Positions 22,001-32,221 of a DNA stretch of 64,000 bases are shown here, in pieces. Under the pieces are notes generated by a model, which ran no database searches, was not told where the DNA came from, and saw only the letters and a list, made by a program, of their open reading frames with translations. The stretch lies in contig NC_090146.1 in assembly GCF_017916325.1 (NCBI RefSeq), positions 482,501 through 546,500 on the forward strand, written 5' to 3'. This DNA comes from Leishmania martiniquensis. Its lineage: Eukaryota > Euglenozoa > Kinetoplastea > Trypanosomatida > Trypanosomatidae. Both the position numbers and the translations under genes were made by a program. The first letter of the stretch is position 1, and each line of letters begins with the position of its first letter.

Positions 22001-24212
22001 CGATCACCCCTTCGCCCCCCTCCCCTCCCCTCACCCGTGCCCCCTACGGCTCTCCCGCCCTCCCTCTTGTAGTTCTCGCGTCGGTGTTTGTGTGTGTGGC
22101 AGCTAAACCTTTTTTGAAGTTGCCTACGCAGTGGCGGGGTGTTTCCACTGTTGCCGTTTCTCAGCGAAGAGACTCTGGGCGACGTCCTCCGCCTGTGCCC
22201 ATCCATTTCTTCTTCTGAGGACACCGCAGTTGGTGCCCCCACGTCCCACCCTTTTTTCTTTTCTTCGCCTCCGTTGCCCCCATCCGTGAAGGCGGGCGTG
22301 ACTGTGTCGGCCTCCTCCCCACTTGTCCGCTTTCACACTTTCCTTTGCTCTTCATACGCCCCGCTTTTGTATTTTATACAGCATTAGCCTTTGGTGCATG
22401 CACGTATCCCACGAAACGGCTCACCATCCCTTACCCCCCCTCTCTCCTCTGACCCACAGTCTCACTCACTCTCTCTCGCCCCTGCATTCAAGTTTGGGGC
22501 CTCTCTTGTTGGCAGCTGAGTAGGTCTACTGCTCTGCGTGTCCTTCCCAACGCCCATCTCTAAACGGAAAGTGCGCCGGTGCTTGGTGCTGCTTCTCCAC
22601 CGTCGTTTTTTTTTTTGCCCCTTCTGTGTGTATGTGCTTTATTTTGCTCTCGTGTCACGTATCTTATATCTCCTCTCTTCGGCACACCCGCGTAGCCTCA
22701 GCCTGCACTCCAGCGGTCGCTGTGGCGCTCTGCTGCCATACCCCTTTCGTACTTCTGCCGCTGTTTCAAAATCACTCCTCCCATCAGCTCTCCTTTCTGC
22801 TCTCCTCGCCCTCCCGCACGGTTCCCACCTTTCTCACAGCGGAGCGAGTCGCAACACCATTGCACCCCCCTTCCCCTCCCCTTTGGCGTGCCTGTGTACT
22901 AAATAAACGTTTTCTATCTGGAGAGAGAGAGCGTCTTACATCTGTTACCCCATCCCCCCTTTTTTGGGTTTTTTTGCCGTGACACTTTGGCAAATCTCTG
23001 TTTCTTTCTGTCTCTGTGCGTGTGCGTGTTCGGGCGGGAATCCTTTTTGCTGCCTTCGTACTGACCCCTATCTGTGGCACGGCCTCAGCGAGCGCCGCGT
23101 GGACGTCTGATCGCGTGCCGCAGAAGTACACAGGGCCACCAAGCCGACTCGGGCGAGGTCGAGTGGGTCATCTCTCACTGCGAATCCCTCTCTGTACCTC
23201 CATTCACGGTCTTGCCTGCACGCCGAACTGGAAGCCGCAGACGCCACGCACCAAGACAGGACCTTTTTCTCTAACGGTAGAGGGGCCGCGCAGTGCTGCG
23301 GTGATCGGCTCGGAGAATAAGGGAGCTCCACGCGCTCCCGTGCCCCTTTGTTACCAGTATCTTCCCTTTACCGGGGGATCGTGTGCCAGGCGGCGCCATT
23401 CTCGAGGCCGCACGTTTTCCTGTCCCCACCGCCCCAACAGACGCGAAGGGCGCAGCGGGCGGCAGGCCCTCTGCCAGAAGGCGGCAGGAAGCACACACGA
23501 GGGATTTGAGAAGTTCGACGCCGCTTCCGTGACGCATCAGCGGGCAAGAGGCAAGGGAACGAGGAAAACAGCCAAAGAGACATAAAGAGCGACAGATTTG
23601 TCTTGGGAGGCACGCCAAGGTGGTGCAGGCGGTTGCCGCCCCGCCTCTGACCTCCTCCTTTCTCCCACCCAACGAATACCCCCGCAGCGGTACCCACGGC
23701 TTTTCGTGTAGGGAGAAGGAGCCCAGTAGGTACTCCCTGTCGCACCTCTCCTTCGACTCGTGGTGCTCCCTTTTTCTGCAGCGGGCCGACGCTCTCCGTG
23801 CGCGCATCCCTATCTCCGGAGCTCTCTCACAACTTCGCTGCATTTTCCTCGGATCGACAGGGTAGCGTAGTTGTGGACGCTTTTTCTTTCGTTCTGTTGT
23901 TGTCTCTCTCTCTTTCTCCTCTTCTTGTGGCAGGAGGTATCCCTTCTCCGTGGTAAGACGCAGCTCGACCTCCTACAACGTTGCTCGCACTCATTCACTT
24001 TGTCTCTCTCTCTTCAAACACGCTCGGCGCCTCTCTTGTCGCGTGTGAGAGTTTGTGTATGCCTTCACCGCCTCCACGTTCCGCTTCTCCGTCGCCCGGC
24101 GCGTCTTTTTTTGTTTTTTCAGCTTCTCTTTGGACTGGCAAGTGCCTTCTGCACCGCCTCGCAGTCACTCTTGAAGGCCCCTTGTTGCACCACTCTCTGC
24201 GCCTCCTCTCTT

Positions 24213-24243
24213 CCCCCTCTGCCCCTCTGCCCCTCTGCCCCTC
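24213..24243 (+). repeat. 8-bp tandem repeat (CCCTCTGC unit)
   Basis: About 3.5 copies of an 8-bp C/T-rich unit within the pyrimidine-rich spacer. Confidence 0.75.
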
Positions 24244-25154
24244 ACCCCCTTCGTTGAATACCTCTCGCCCACACGTCTGCCCTTCCGTCTCGTCCCTGTC
24301 TGTCTGCCACCCTTCGGTATAGTTCTAAGTTTTGCTTCCATTTACCGTATTGCCCTTCTTACGATAACGAAAAGAGGCAAAGAGCATTTTCTCTTAATTT
24401 TGCTGTGCCTGCCTTTGTCGTGGAGAGAGACCGTCCGCCTCCCCTCTCAGACCCTGTGCTCTTGCGTTCCTCCCCCTTTTTTGTTCCGTCTCTGCCTCAG
24501 AGGGCGAGCATCTGTGTGTGTCGCAGGAGCAAGCAGCGCGTCTCCGCAGGTGCCCAGTGCCCAGTCAACGAGGCTCTCCCTGCCTCCCTTTTTTTCGTTT
24601 TGGCTGCTTCCTTCGGCGTCTTCTCCTCCTCCCTTTCGTGCTGTGCGCACGGCCTGCTTACCGAGGTACATAGCTCAAAGCGCAGTGTGGTGCAGCGGTA
24701 CTCGCTGTGCCCCTCTTGCACTATCGGCCTGCATACTTGGTCGTTGCCCGCTACTTCCCCTTTTTTCCTTCACGTGATTACGCCCTCGACTTCATCTTCT
24801 CCCTCTGACGTTGATTGCTATTTGTTAATCTGTGGCACCTGTACCTGCGCCTCTTTATCTCTCTAAAGGGCTGTTTCCTTCCCTCCCGCTCCGCCGCAGC
24901 TGACGTCCCCTTTCTTCTTGGCTTTTCTCAACCAGTCGCCCCCCTTCCCTCGCTTTTTCCCTGTTATCTTCCACCACACCCTCCCCACATCCCCTTTCGG
25001 TCACTGCGCCTCGGTTGGCTCTACTGCGGGGGGGTCTCTCTCTCTTCGGTTACTTCGCTTCTCAAACTTTGGCCTCGCTGACGGGCGCATTTGTGCATTT
25101 CTTTCGTCGCCCTCTTTGAGGTCGACTCAACGCGTCTCTCGGGCGCACGCTTGT

Positions 25155-25190
25155 GCGTGGCCTTTGCTCCTTTCCTATCCAACTCCTCAG
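25155..25190 (+). promoter_or_regulatory. Probable SL trans-splice acceptor for first ABCA gene
   Basis: CTTTGCTCCTTTCCTATCC leads to AACTCCTCAG (AG 25189-25190). No ATG occurs before 25417, which is in frame with the transporter. Confidence 0.5.
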
Positions 25191-25416
25191 CGCTTTGGCA
25201 GCCGACCACGCGGGGCAGACGGAACTGTGAGCAGCCCGGCGTGTATTCAGCGTCTCACGGCGGCCGCCGCTCATCGTGTGCCACTGATCCGCACATACGA
25301 CGCGTGCGGGTACACAGAAGCGCCCACGGAAGCGATCCAACTCCTTCGTGACCAGAGACTTCGCGCTCGATCGAGAGGCAAAGCAAACGTCCACGCACTG
25401 GCTGCAGCTATCGACG

Positions 25417-28400
25417 ATGCGCACGGAACGCAGCAACACAGAGGTCGGAGGTGCCCCCCCAACGCCCTCAGTTTCTTCTCCGAGGAAGTCAGGGGGCGAT
25501 CCAAATGAACAGCAAGCACGAGAGAGCCCGCGCGGCAAGGCGCCGAACCAGAGGGGGCCGCTTACCCATGTGCCCAGCAGGTCCTTCTGCGATGTCGAGC
25601 TGACGGACCTGCCGGAGAGCGGTAACGATGGTTTCGGCAGGGGTGCGTGCCAAGGGGCCTTCTCGCGACACACCGGCGGAGACATGAAGGGTGGGGAGGA
25701 CGAGAGGGATATTTGTGTTCGCGCGGCCGACGCGGAATGCCACCCGCACGTGTCCAAATCACCGCGGACTTGCAGCAGCAGCAGCTTCTGCTCTCAGCTG
25801 GGTGTAACGATGAAGCGGATACTAATCCTGCAGTATCGCTCCCCCATTGCGTTCGCGTGCGAATTACTGATTCCCGTCATCTTTGTTCTCGGCTCCATTA
25901 TTCTGTGGCTCATCATCCACAACAACTCTTTCCCAGCGGCTGATTACTTCAGCGTCGAGAGAGAGTCCCTCACGGACTTCGTAATGATGGAGGCGATGAG
26001 CATGCTCTGCTACAATGCGACGCTCTCAGGTGGCACCACGATCGCGTCCCTCCCTGAATGCAGCGACTTTCTCGGCAGGTTCCCGATCCCCCCGCAGCTG
26101 TTATGCGCCGAGGGCCGACTCACCGGCGCCCCGACTGGGCTCTGTGTTGTGGGGAGCGTCGCGAATGCGACGTACTTGGCCATGCGCCACAACGTTCCGT
26201 GGAGTACGGCCGCGGTGCCGTCGCTTGATCAAATGATTGTGCTGCAGTGGACATGGCGTATGTTTGCTCGCTCGCGTGGCATCAGGCGGACTGTCGACAA
26301 GACGGTGGACTCCGCGATGCTTTCCAGCGGCTCCCTCTTCTTCGCCCCGCACTCCGCTTCAACGAGCGCGCTCGTGGCGCACTTCCAGAGCACCTCCACA
26401 TACTTCTCGTACATCTACGGTGGCACATTCGCCACCGTGGCGGAGGCAGAGGCGAATGTGAAGAACCGCACCTTTCACGACCCGCCCAACTGGGGCATCG
26501 TTGAGGTGATCAGCATGACCGCCGACAACTTTGATGTGGCTATTCGCCTCAACGCAACGGCGCTTCCGCCGACGAAGAGGGTGCTGACGGAGTTCTACAT
26601 CGGTGGCGTGGCGGAGAGCGGGGCGGCCATGTACATCCTTTCTGGTTTCACGACTCTGCAGCGTGCCGTTTACGATTATTTCCTGTCGGAGGTGGTCGGC
26701 ACGACGAAGACGCCGGAGCAAAAGTTGCTCATGCTTCCAGCGCCGACACGCGCCTACAAGGATGAGCAGTTCCTCTCCTTCGGTGGTCAGTTTGTGCCGC
26801 TTATCCTCGTGCTCGGGTTCCTGTACCCGGTATCTCAGATGACGAAGCGTGTGGTGCTGGAGAAGGAGTTGCGCTTGCGGGAGGCAATGCTGATCATGGG
26901 GCTGTCGGAGGCGGTCATGTACACCGCGTGGTTTTTGGTATACATGATGCAGTACGCGGCCCTCTCCCTCGTCATAGCGATCCTGCTTCGGGCGACATAC
27001 TTGACGGCGTCGGACTTCGGCATCGTCTTCTTTACATTTTTCTTTTTTTCCCTCTCGCTCATCACGCTGTCAGGACTCATCGCGGTCTTCTTCAGTAAGG
27101 CCCGCCTGTCCTCCATCTTGGCGCCTCTCATTTACTTCGTCCTCGCCATTCCGGTCTTTGCTGCACCGAATCTGCAAGGCCCCCCGCTGATCGGCTTGTC
27201 TTTTCTGTCTCCATCGGGCCTCTCTATCGCCATCAAGCTCATCTTCCAGCACGAGCTGAATGGCGGTATGAGCATCGCCGGATTGACGTACTTTCGTGAC
27301 ACGCCGAAGCTGCTCGTCGTGATCATCATCCTGTGCTTGGACTTCCTCTTGTATCTCGTACTGATGCTGTACCTGGACGCGGTCATGCCGAAGCAGTGGG
27401 GCACGCGCAAGCACCCGCTCTTCTTCATCATTGAAGCGGCGCGGTGGCTTTGCTGCCGGCGAGATGCGCCACACCACGTGAACATGGCGGACGGCCGCGC
27501 CGAGGATGGCGTATTCGAGGAGATCGGCGAAGGTGACGCCGACTACGCTGTGCGCATTGCCGGGCTTCGGAAGAAGTATCAGCGCGGCAAGAAGAAGTTT
27601 CTGGCGGTGAACAACATGCACTGGGGGCTGCGCGAGGGCGAGATCTCTGTGCTGCTGGGGCACAACGGCGCGGGCAAGACGACGACCATGAACATGATGA
27701 CGGGCATGGTACCGGCCGATGCGGGCGACTGCTACATCTACGGTTACTCTATCCGTGACGAGCTGAGGAAGGCGCGGCAGCAGATCGGGTACTGCCCGCA
27801 GCACAACATTCTGTGGCCGAGCATGACATGCTACGAGCACCTTTGGTACTACGCCTCGGTGAAAGGATTGAGTGGCACGGAGCGGGAGAAGGCCATCTCG
27901 CGCATGCTCGCTGGCGTCGACCTGGAGGACAAGCGCGATTACCGGTCGAAGAGGCTGTCAGGCGGGCAGAAGCGCAAATTGTCCGTTGCGATCGCCTTTG
28001 TTGGCGGAAGCCGACTGGTATTCCTTGATGAACCGACTGCAGGCATGGACGTTGGAGCGCGGCGACACACGTGGGGCTTGCTGCGTACCATGTCGGAGCA
28101 CCACACCGTCCTTCTGAGCACGCACTTCATGGACGAGGCCGACCTCCTGGGCGATTCTATTGCGATCATGAGCAAGGGTCGCTTGCAGTGCGCGGGCAGC
28201 AACATGTTCTTGAAGGCCAAGCTCGGCGTCGGGTACGTGCTCACTCTCTCCGTCATCGCTCATGTTAACCGGCCGGCTATAGCCAGCGTGGTGAGGAGGT
28301 ACGTGCCGTCAGCCACACAGCTGGGGTCCGGTGCCGGCGAGATGGGCTTTCGACTTCCCATAGAGACGAAGGCAACCTTCCCCACTCTGCTGGCTGACAT

Positions 28401-31038
28401 TGAGGAGCGCGGCGCGCAGCTCGGCATCAACGCCTATAGCGTCTCGGCAACAACGCTGGAGGAGATCTTCATTCAAGTAGCGCAGCAGGAGGCGAAGCGG
28501 AAGCAGCCATCCTCGACGACGCCGGACGCGCTGTCGACGCAGCTGGCGAGCACAGCGGGTACGGGCTCTTCCGGCAACTACCTCGACTCCCTGGCGGACC
28601 TGGGCACCGTGGAGAACTCCACCACAGATCCATTGCCGCGCTCGGATGTGTGGAACGTCAGCCTCATCGTGAGCGAGGTTGGCATCGTCTACAGCCAGTT
28701 CAAGGCGATGCTGTGGAAGCGGCTTTGGAATGCCCTGCGCGACCGCCGCACGCAGTTCTTCCAGATTGTATGCCCGGTGATGTGCGTGCTGCTTGCCATG
28801 CTGCTCATGCTCATCAGGCTATTTGAATCCCCAGCAATCACGCTCTCGAGCGACCTGTTCGGTACATCGGTCGAGGTGGACGTCGCAGGATGTGCCTCAG
28901 CGATGAACTTGAGCATTCCGTTTTCCGAGAGAGTCGTCACCGTCCAGCCGCCGTCCGCGACGTCTACGTCGTCGCTATCGTCCTACATGCTCGAGACATA
29001 CAACAGTCACGAGCTGGAGCGCTACAACGGCCTGGTGTGCGTGGACACAACGAGCTTGCCGCAGCTGAACACGACCGCGAGCGCAGCGATATCGGCCGTG
29101 ATCTACAACACCTCGGCGCTGCACACCTCAGCGATCGGCCTCTTTGATCTTTACAACGGTTACTACATGGCGCAACGAGGCAACAACGCGAGTGTGATGA
29201 CCACCGTCGTCCATTCGATGCCGCGCACCAAGACGGAGGACAAAGTCGTGGACTCCGTCTACGCCCTCCTCATCTCCATCATCATCATGATTCCGTTCAC
29301 CTTTATCCCGTCGACGTTCGTGTCGTGGATTGTGAAGGAGCGGGAGTGTAAGGCGCGGCATCTGCAGAACGTCTCGGGACTCGGCTTCTCCGTGTACTGG
29401 CTGGCCAACTTCTTGTTCGACATCTGCTGCTATGCCATCACGATGTTCCTCGTCATCATCGTCTTTGCCATCTTCAAGCGGGAGGAGTACGTCGGTAAAG
29501 CGGCCATTGGTGCCACCATTGTGCTTCTCTTCCTCTACGGCCTCTCCGGCGTGGCCATGGCGTATGCCGTGAGCTTCCTGTTCAAGGAGCACTCCACGGC
29601 ACAGAACGTCGTCATGCTCGCCAACTTCATCGCCGGCTTTCTGCTGGTGCTATCTGTGACGATGCTGTCCTTTTTGGACACCACCAAAGACGTGGCGAAG
29701 GTGTTGCGGTGGTTCTTCCGCGTGGTGCCGAGCTACTGCGTCGGCGAAGGCATCGGCAACCTCGCCGCCCTCAAGATGGAGGAGGCGTTTGACACCAGCA
29801 AGACACCGTGGTCCATGTCCGTGGTGGGCTGGCCTTGCGTGTACATGACTCTTGAGCTGCCCATTTACGTCCTCATCACGCTCTTCATCGATCACCCTGG
29901 ACGCCGGCAGCGGGCGCAGCGACTCTTCCACAACCCCGACGAGGAGCCGGAGGTGATTGACGGCGAGGACGAGGACGTCGCGGCGGAGCGCAAGAGCGTG
30001 CTCACGAGTGCAGAGAGGCAGGGCGACCTCGTGCGGGTAGAGAACCTGCGCAAAGTGTACTCAAATGGTAAGGTGGCGGTGCGCAACATCACGTTTGGCG
30101 TCCACCCTGGCGAGGTTTTCGGCTTCTTGGGGACGAACGGTGCCGGCAAGACCACGACGATTTCTCTTCTCTGCCAAGAGTGTTACCCGACAAGCGGTCA
30201 CGCTTCCATCTGTGGTAACGACATCGTGACGGAGAGCCGTGCGGCGCTGCGGTGCATCGGGTACTGCCCACAGTTCGACGCGACGCTGGACCTGCTGACG
30301 GTGAAGGAGCACCTGGAGCTGTACGCGGGCGTGCGGGCCATCTCGTACCGGTTTCGCGAACGCGTGTTGGAGGGGCTGATGGCCTTGTGCGAGCTGACGG
30401 ACTACAAGAATACCCTGGCGCACGCGCTGTCCGGCGGCAACCGGCGCAAGCTGTCTGTAGCCATCTCCCTCATTGGCGGGCCGCGCGTCGTGTTTCTCGA
30501 TGAGCCGTCGGCTGGCATGGACCCTGTGGCGCGCCGCGGCTTGTGGACCGCCATCGAGACAGTAGCCGATAATTGCTCTGTGGTGCTGACGACGCACCAC
30601 CTGGAGGAGGTGGAGGCGCTGGCGCATCGCGTGGCGATCATGGTTGATGGCACCCTGCGTTGCATTGGTGACAAGACACACCTGAAGCAGAAGTTCGGCA
30701 CCGGAATCGAGGTGAATGTGCGGGTCCGCTCTGACGACGAGGGAGTAAAAGAAGGGATGCAGCGGTTCTTTGAGGAGAATTTCCCGGGCTCTTCGCTGCG
30801 CGAGTTCCGCGCGCGCCGCTTTACCTATGAGCTTCCTGGCGGCACAAAGTTGTCGAGGACATTCAAGCTTATGGAGGAGAAGGCCGCAGCATTGGGGGCA
30901 ACGGACTACAGCGTCTCACAGACGTCGATCGAGCAGGTATTTCTGCAGATCAGCGAGGAGGCCGAGCGACGACACGAGGTTGAGGAGGCCCAGCGGCTTG
31001 TTCAGGATAAGAAAGGCTGCTGCCTATGCTGCTGCTAG
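25417..31038 (+). CDS. ABC transporter subfamily A, array copy 1 (full length)
   Basis: ABCA full transporter, 1873 aa, layout TMD1-NBD1-TMD2-NBD2. ABCA proteins move lipids or affect lipid distribution, and Leishmania members have been linked to phospholipid trafficking; the substrate here is unknown. TM1 is at about 145-167, followed by a loop of roughly 290 aa and a TM cluster from about 455. NBD1: Walker A GHNGAGKTT at about 748, CPQHNILWP Q-loop, LSGGQKRKLS at about 847, LVFLDEPTAGMD at about 867. TMD2 begins near 1112. NBD2: GTNGAGKTTT at about 1572, LSGGNRRKLS at about 1671, VVFLDEPSAGMDP at about 1691. Both ATP sites look catalytically intact. The protein ends KKGCCLCCC, an unusual Cys cluster. 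The open frame reaches a GTG at 25348, but the first ATG after the acceptor is 25417. This is the most divergent copy of the array. Confidence 0.93.
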   Translation: MRTERSNTEVGGAPPTPSVSSPRKSGGDPNEQQARESPRGKAPNQRGPLTHVPSRSFCDVELTDLPESGNDGFGRGACQGAFSRHTGGDMKGGEDERDICVRAADAECHPHVSKSPRTCSSSSFCSQLGVTMKRILILQYRSPIAFACELLIPVIFVLGSIILWLIIHNNSFPAADYFSVERESLTDFVMMEAMSMLCYNATLSGGTTIASLPECSDFLGRFPIPPQLLCAEGRLTGAPTGLCVVGSVANATYLAMRHNVPWSTAAVPSLDQMIVLQWTWRMFARSRGIRRTVDKTVDSAMLSSGSLFFAPHSASTSALVAHFQSTSTYFSYIYGGTFATVAEAEANVKNRTFHDPPNWGIVEVISMTADNFDVAIRLNATALPPTKRVLTEFYIGGVAESGAAMYILSGFTTLQRAVYDYFLSEVVGTTKTPEQKLLMLPAPTRAYKDEQFLSFGGQFVPLILVLGFLYPVSQMTKRVVLEKELRLREAMLIMGLSEAVMYTAWFLVYMMQYAALSLVIAILLRATYLTASDFGIVFFTFFFFSLSLITLSGLIAVFFSKARLSSILAPLIYFVLAIPVFAAPNLQGPPLIGLSFLSPSGLSIAIKLIFQHELNGGMSIAGLTYFRDTPKLLVVIIILCLDFLLYLVLMLYLDAVMPKQWGTRKHPLFFIIEAARWLCCRRDAPHHVNMADGRAEDGVFEEIGEGDADYAVRIAGLRKKYQRGKKKFLAVNNMHWGLREGEISVLLGHNGAGKTTTMNMMTGMVPADAGDCYIYGYSIRDELRKARQQIGYCPQHNILWPSMTCYEHLWYYASVKGLSGTEREKAISRMLAGVDLEDKRDYRSKRLSGGQKRKLSVAIAFVGGSRLVFLDEPTAGMDVGARRHTWGLLRTMSEHHTVLLSTHFMDEADLLGDSIAIMSKGRLQCAGSNMFLKAKLGVGYVLTLSVIAHVNRPAIASVVRRYVPSATQLGSGAGEMGFRLPIETKATFPTLLADIEERGAQLGINAYSVSATTLEEIFIQVAQQEAKRKQPSSTTPDALSTQLASTAGTGSSGNYLDSLADLGTVENSTTDPLPRSDVWNVSLIVSEVGIVYSQFKAMLWKRLWNALRDRRTQFFQIVCPVMCVLLAMLLMLIRLFESPAITLSSDLFGTSVEVDVAGCASAMNLSIPFSERVVTVQPPSATSTSSLSSYMLETYNSHELERYNGLVCVDTTSLPQLNTTASAAISAVIYNTSALHTSAIGLFDLYNGYYMAQRGNNASVMTTVVHSMPRTKTEDKVVDSVYALLISIIIMIPFTFIPSTFVSWIVKERECKARHLQNVSGLGFSVYWLANFLFDICCYAITMFLVIIVFAIFKREEYVGKAAIGATIVLLFLYGLSGVAMAYAVSFLFKEHSTAQNVVMLANFIAGFLLVLSVTMLSFLDTTKDVAKVLRWFFRVVPSYCVGEGIGNLAALKMEEAFDTSKTPWSMSVVGWPCVYMTLELPIYVLITLFIDHPGRRQRAQRLFHNPDEEPEVIDGEDEDVAAERKSVLTSAERQGDLVRVENLRKVYSNGKVAVRNITFGVHPGEVFGFLGTNGAGKTTTISLLCQECYPTSGHASICGNDIVTESRAALRCIGYCPQFDATLDLLTVKEHLELYAGVRAISYRFRERVLEGLMALCELTDYKNTLAHALSGGNRRKLSVAISLIGGPRVVFLDEPSAGMDPVARRGLWTAIETVADNCSVVLTTHHLEEVEALAHRVAIMVDGTLRCIGDKTHLKQKFGTGIEVNVRVRSDDEGVKEGMQRFFEENFPGSSLREFRARRFTYELPGGTKLSRTFKLMEEKAAALGATDYSVSQTSIEQVFLQISEEAERRHEVEEAQRLVQDKKGCCLCCC
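30574..30704 (+). repeat. 131-bp tract shared with array copy 4
   Basis: This NBD2 segment after Walker B (H-loop region THHLEEVEALAHRVAIM onward) appears identical to 57743-57873, while flanking bases differ between the two genes. Confidence 0.75.
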
Positions 31039-32159
31039 CGCGTTGGCAGTGCGGAGAGGCAGGAGTAGCAGAAGAGGAAATGAACGTGCCAGGATGATCT
31101 CCTGTGTGGCGGCTTGGGATCCGTGAGAGAGAGAGCGTGATAGACGCGGCGGCGGCGCTGTTGGAGTGTCCTCTTTTCGTTCTAGGCCTGCTGCAGAGGA
31201 CGTGAGCGATACCCCAGGAAAGACGGAAGCTGCAGTGGACGGTGCTATCCCCCCTTCCGGACTCCTGCGACGCCGTCCGTGACATGCATGCTGGACGATT
31301 TATAATGGACTTTTGCTTCTGAGCCTCTTCGACGCTTTCTCCGTTTGTGTGCCCCTTCTCGACAGCCCTCCTCCTTGTTAAATGGCGCCCTTTCGGGGAA
31401 TACCCCGGCTCCGCCCACCAATGCGAAGCGCTCTCCACCTCCTCTTCCCCCGTCCTCTGTGTGGTGCCCATGATGCCCCCACTGCTAGATGACGCCTTCC
31501 CCATCCCCTGTCGCGCTTGTCGTGTGCTACGTCTTGAACGCGGGCACGAGAAAAAAAGGATTGCAGCTTGATCAACACCCACACAGACATACACATGTGT
31601 GCGTGTGCGTGTGTGTGTGTCAGCGTTTGCACTCCCACCGACACCCCTTTGACTTTCTCTTTTTTTTTCTTTGCTCTCACGTGATGAAGGCGTTTTCGGC
31701 AAACGTAAATAAATGTATTCACCGCATATTGGGCCCCCTTCGCTGTGTCTGCACACACACACACGTATGCCCTTTCCCCCCTCCACATTTTGCGCCAGCT
31801 GTTCTCTTGTTGGTGTAGCGCTTGGCGCCTTTTGTTTGTGCTTCGACCCAACTGTTGACTTCTTCCTCCATTGCGCCTGCCGGTGAGCGGTGACGGCGAT
31901 TCATGGCGCGCTGCAGATTCGATTGATAAACCTCTTCTCTCTTCGTTGTCGTCGGCCTCCTTTCGTCGAGGAGGGGCGGGAAACTGCTGCTTCCTTTGCC
32001 GCCCACACTCTGTGGAGATTCCCCCAAGCCCCATCCCCCAATGACGCATCTGCGCCTCTGTTATCGCGTGAAACGGTTGGTGGACGTGGGAACCCAAACC
32101 GGGCACTGCGTGCCCGGAAAAATCACACGCGCTTGACACAGCGAGCGACTCTGCAGATT
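31039..32159. other. Spacer between ABCA copy 1 and truncated copy
   Basis: About 1.1 kb with (GT)n and C/T tracts and T-runs. No gene seen. It would hold the 3' UTR of copy 1. Confidence 0.6.
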
Positions 32160-32178
32160 CTCTCGGGTGTCTCTACAG
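32160..32178 (+). promoter_or_regulatory. Possible SL acceptor upstream of truncated ABCA ORF
   Basis: GTGTCTCTACAG with AG at 32177-32178. The next ATG is exactly the start of the truncated ORF at 32222. Confidence 0.38.
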
Positions 32179-32221
32179 CCTCATAAATCCCTGGCACCGC
32201 CGGCAAGCCGAGAGCAGTAAT

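Larger units (their letters stand above)
18715..25154. other. 6.4-kb gene-free spacer before the ABCA array
   Basis: No convincing CDS on either strand. Candidate ORFs here either lack an ATG (for example the open frame at 23016-23585, which has only a GTG and no internal Met) or translate simple sequence. It contains the inverted repeat above, (GT)n tracts and a purine-richer island at about 23070-23640. From about 21990 to 25190, apart from the island, there is a marked C/T excess on the + strand. An 8-bp C/T tandem repeat sits at 24213-24243. No tRNA, rRNA or snoRNA was recognised, though short ncRNAs cannot be excluded by eye. Confidence 0.6.

Noticed and set aside
23016..23585. 189-codon open frame with a hydrophobic, signal-like beginning
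   Set aside because: It opens with GTG and has no in-frame ATG at all, and the rest has no recognisable domain.
24600..25190. Possible 5' remnant of another ABCA gene upstream of copy 1
   Set aside because: No segment of the spacer matches any part of the four transporters in any frame that I could see.
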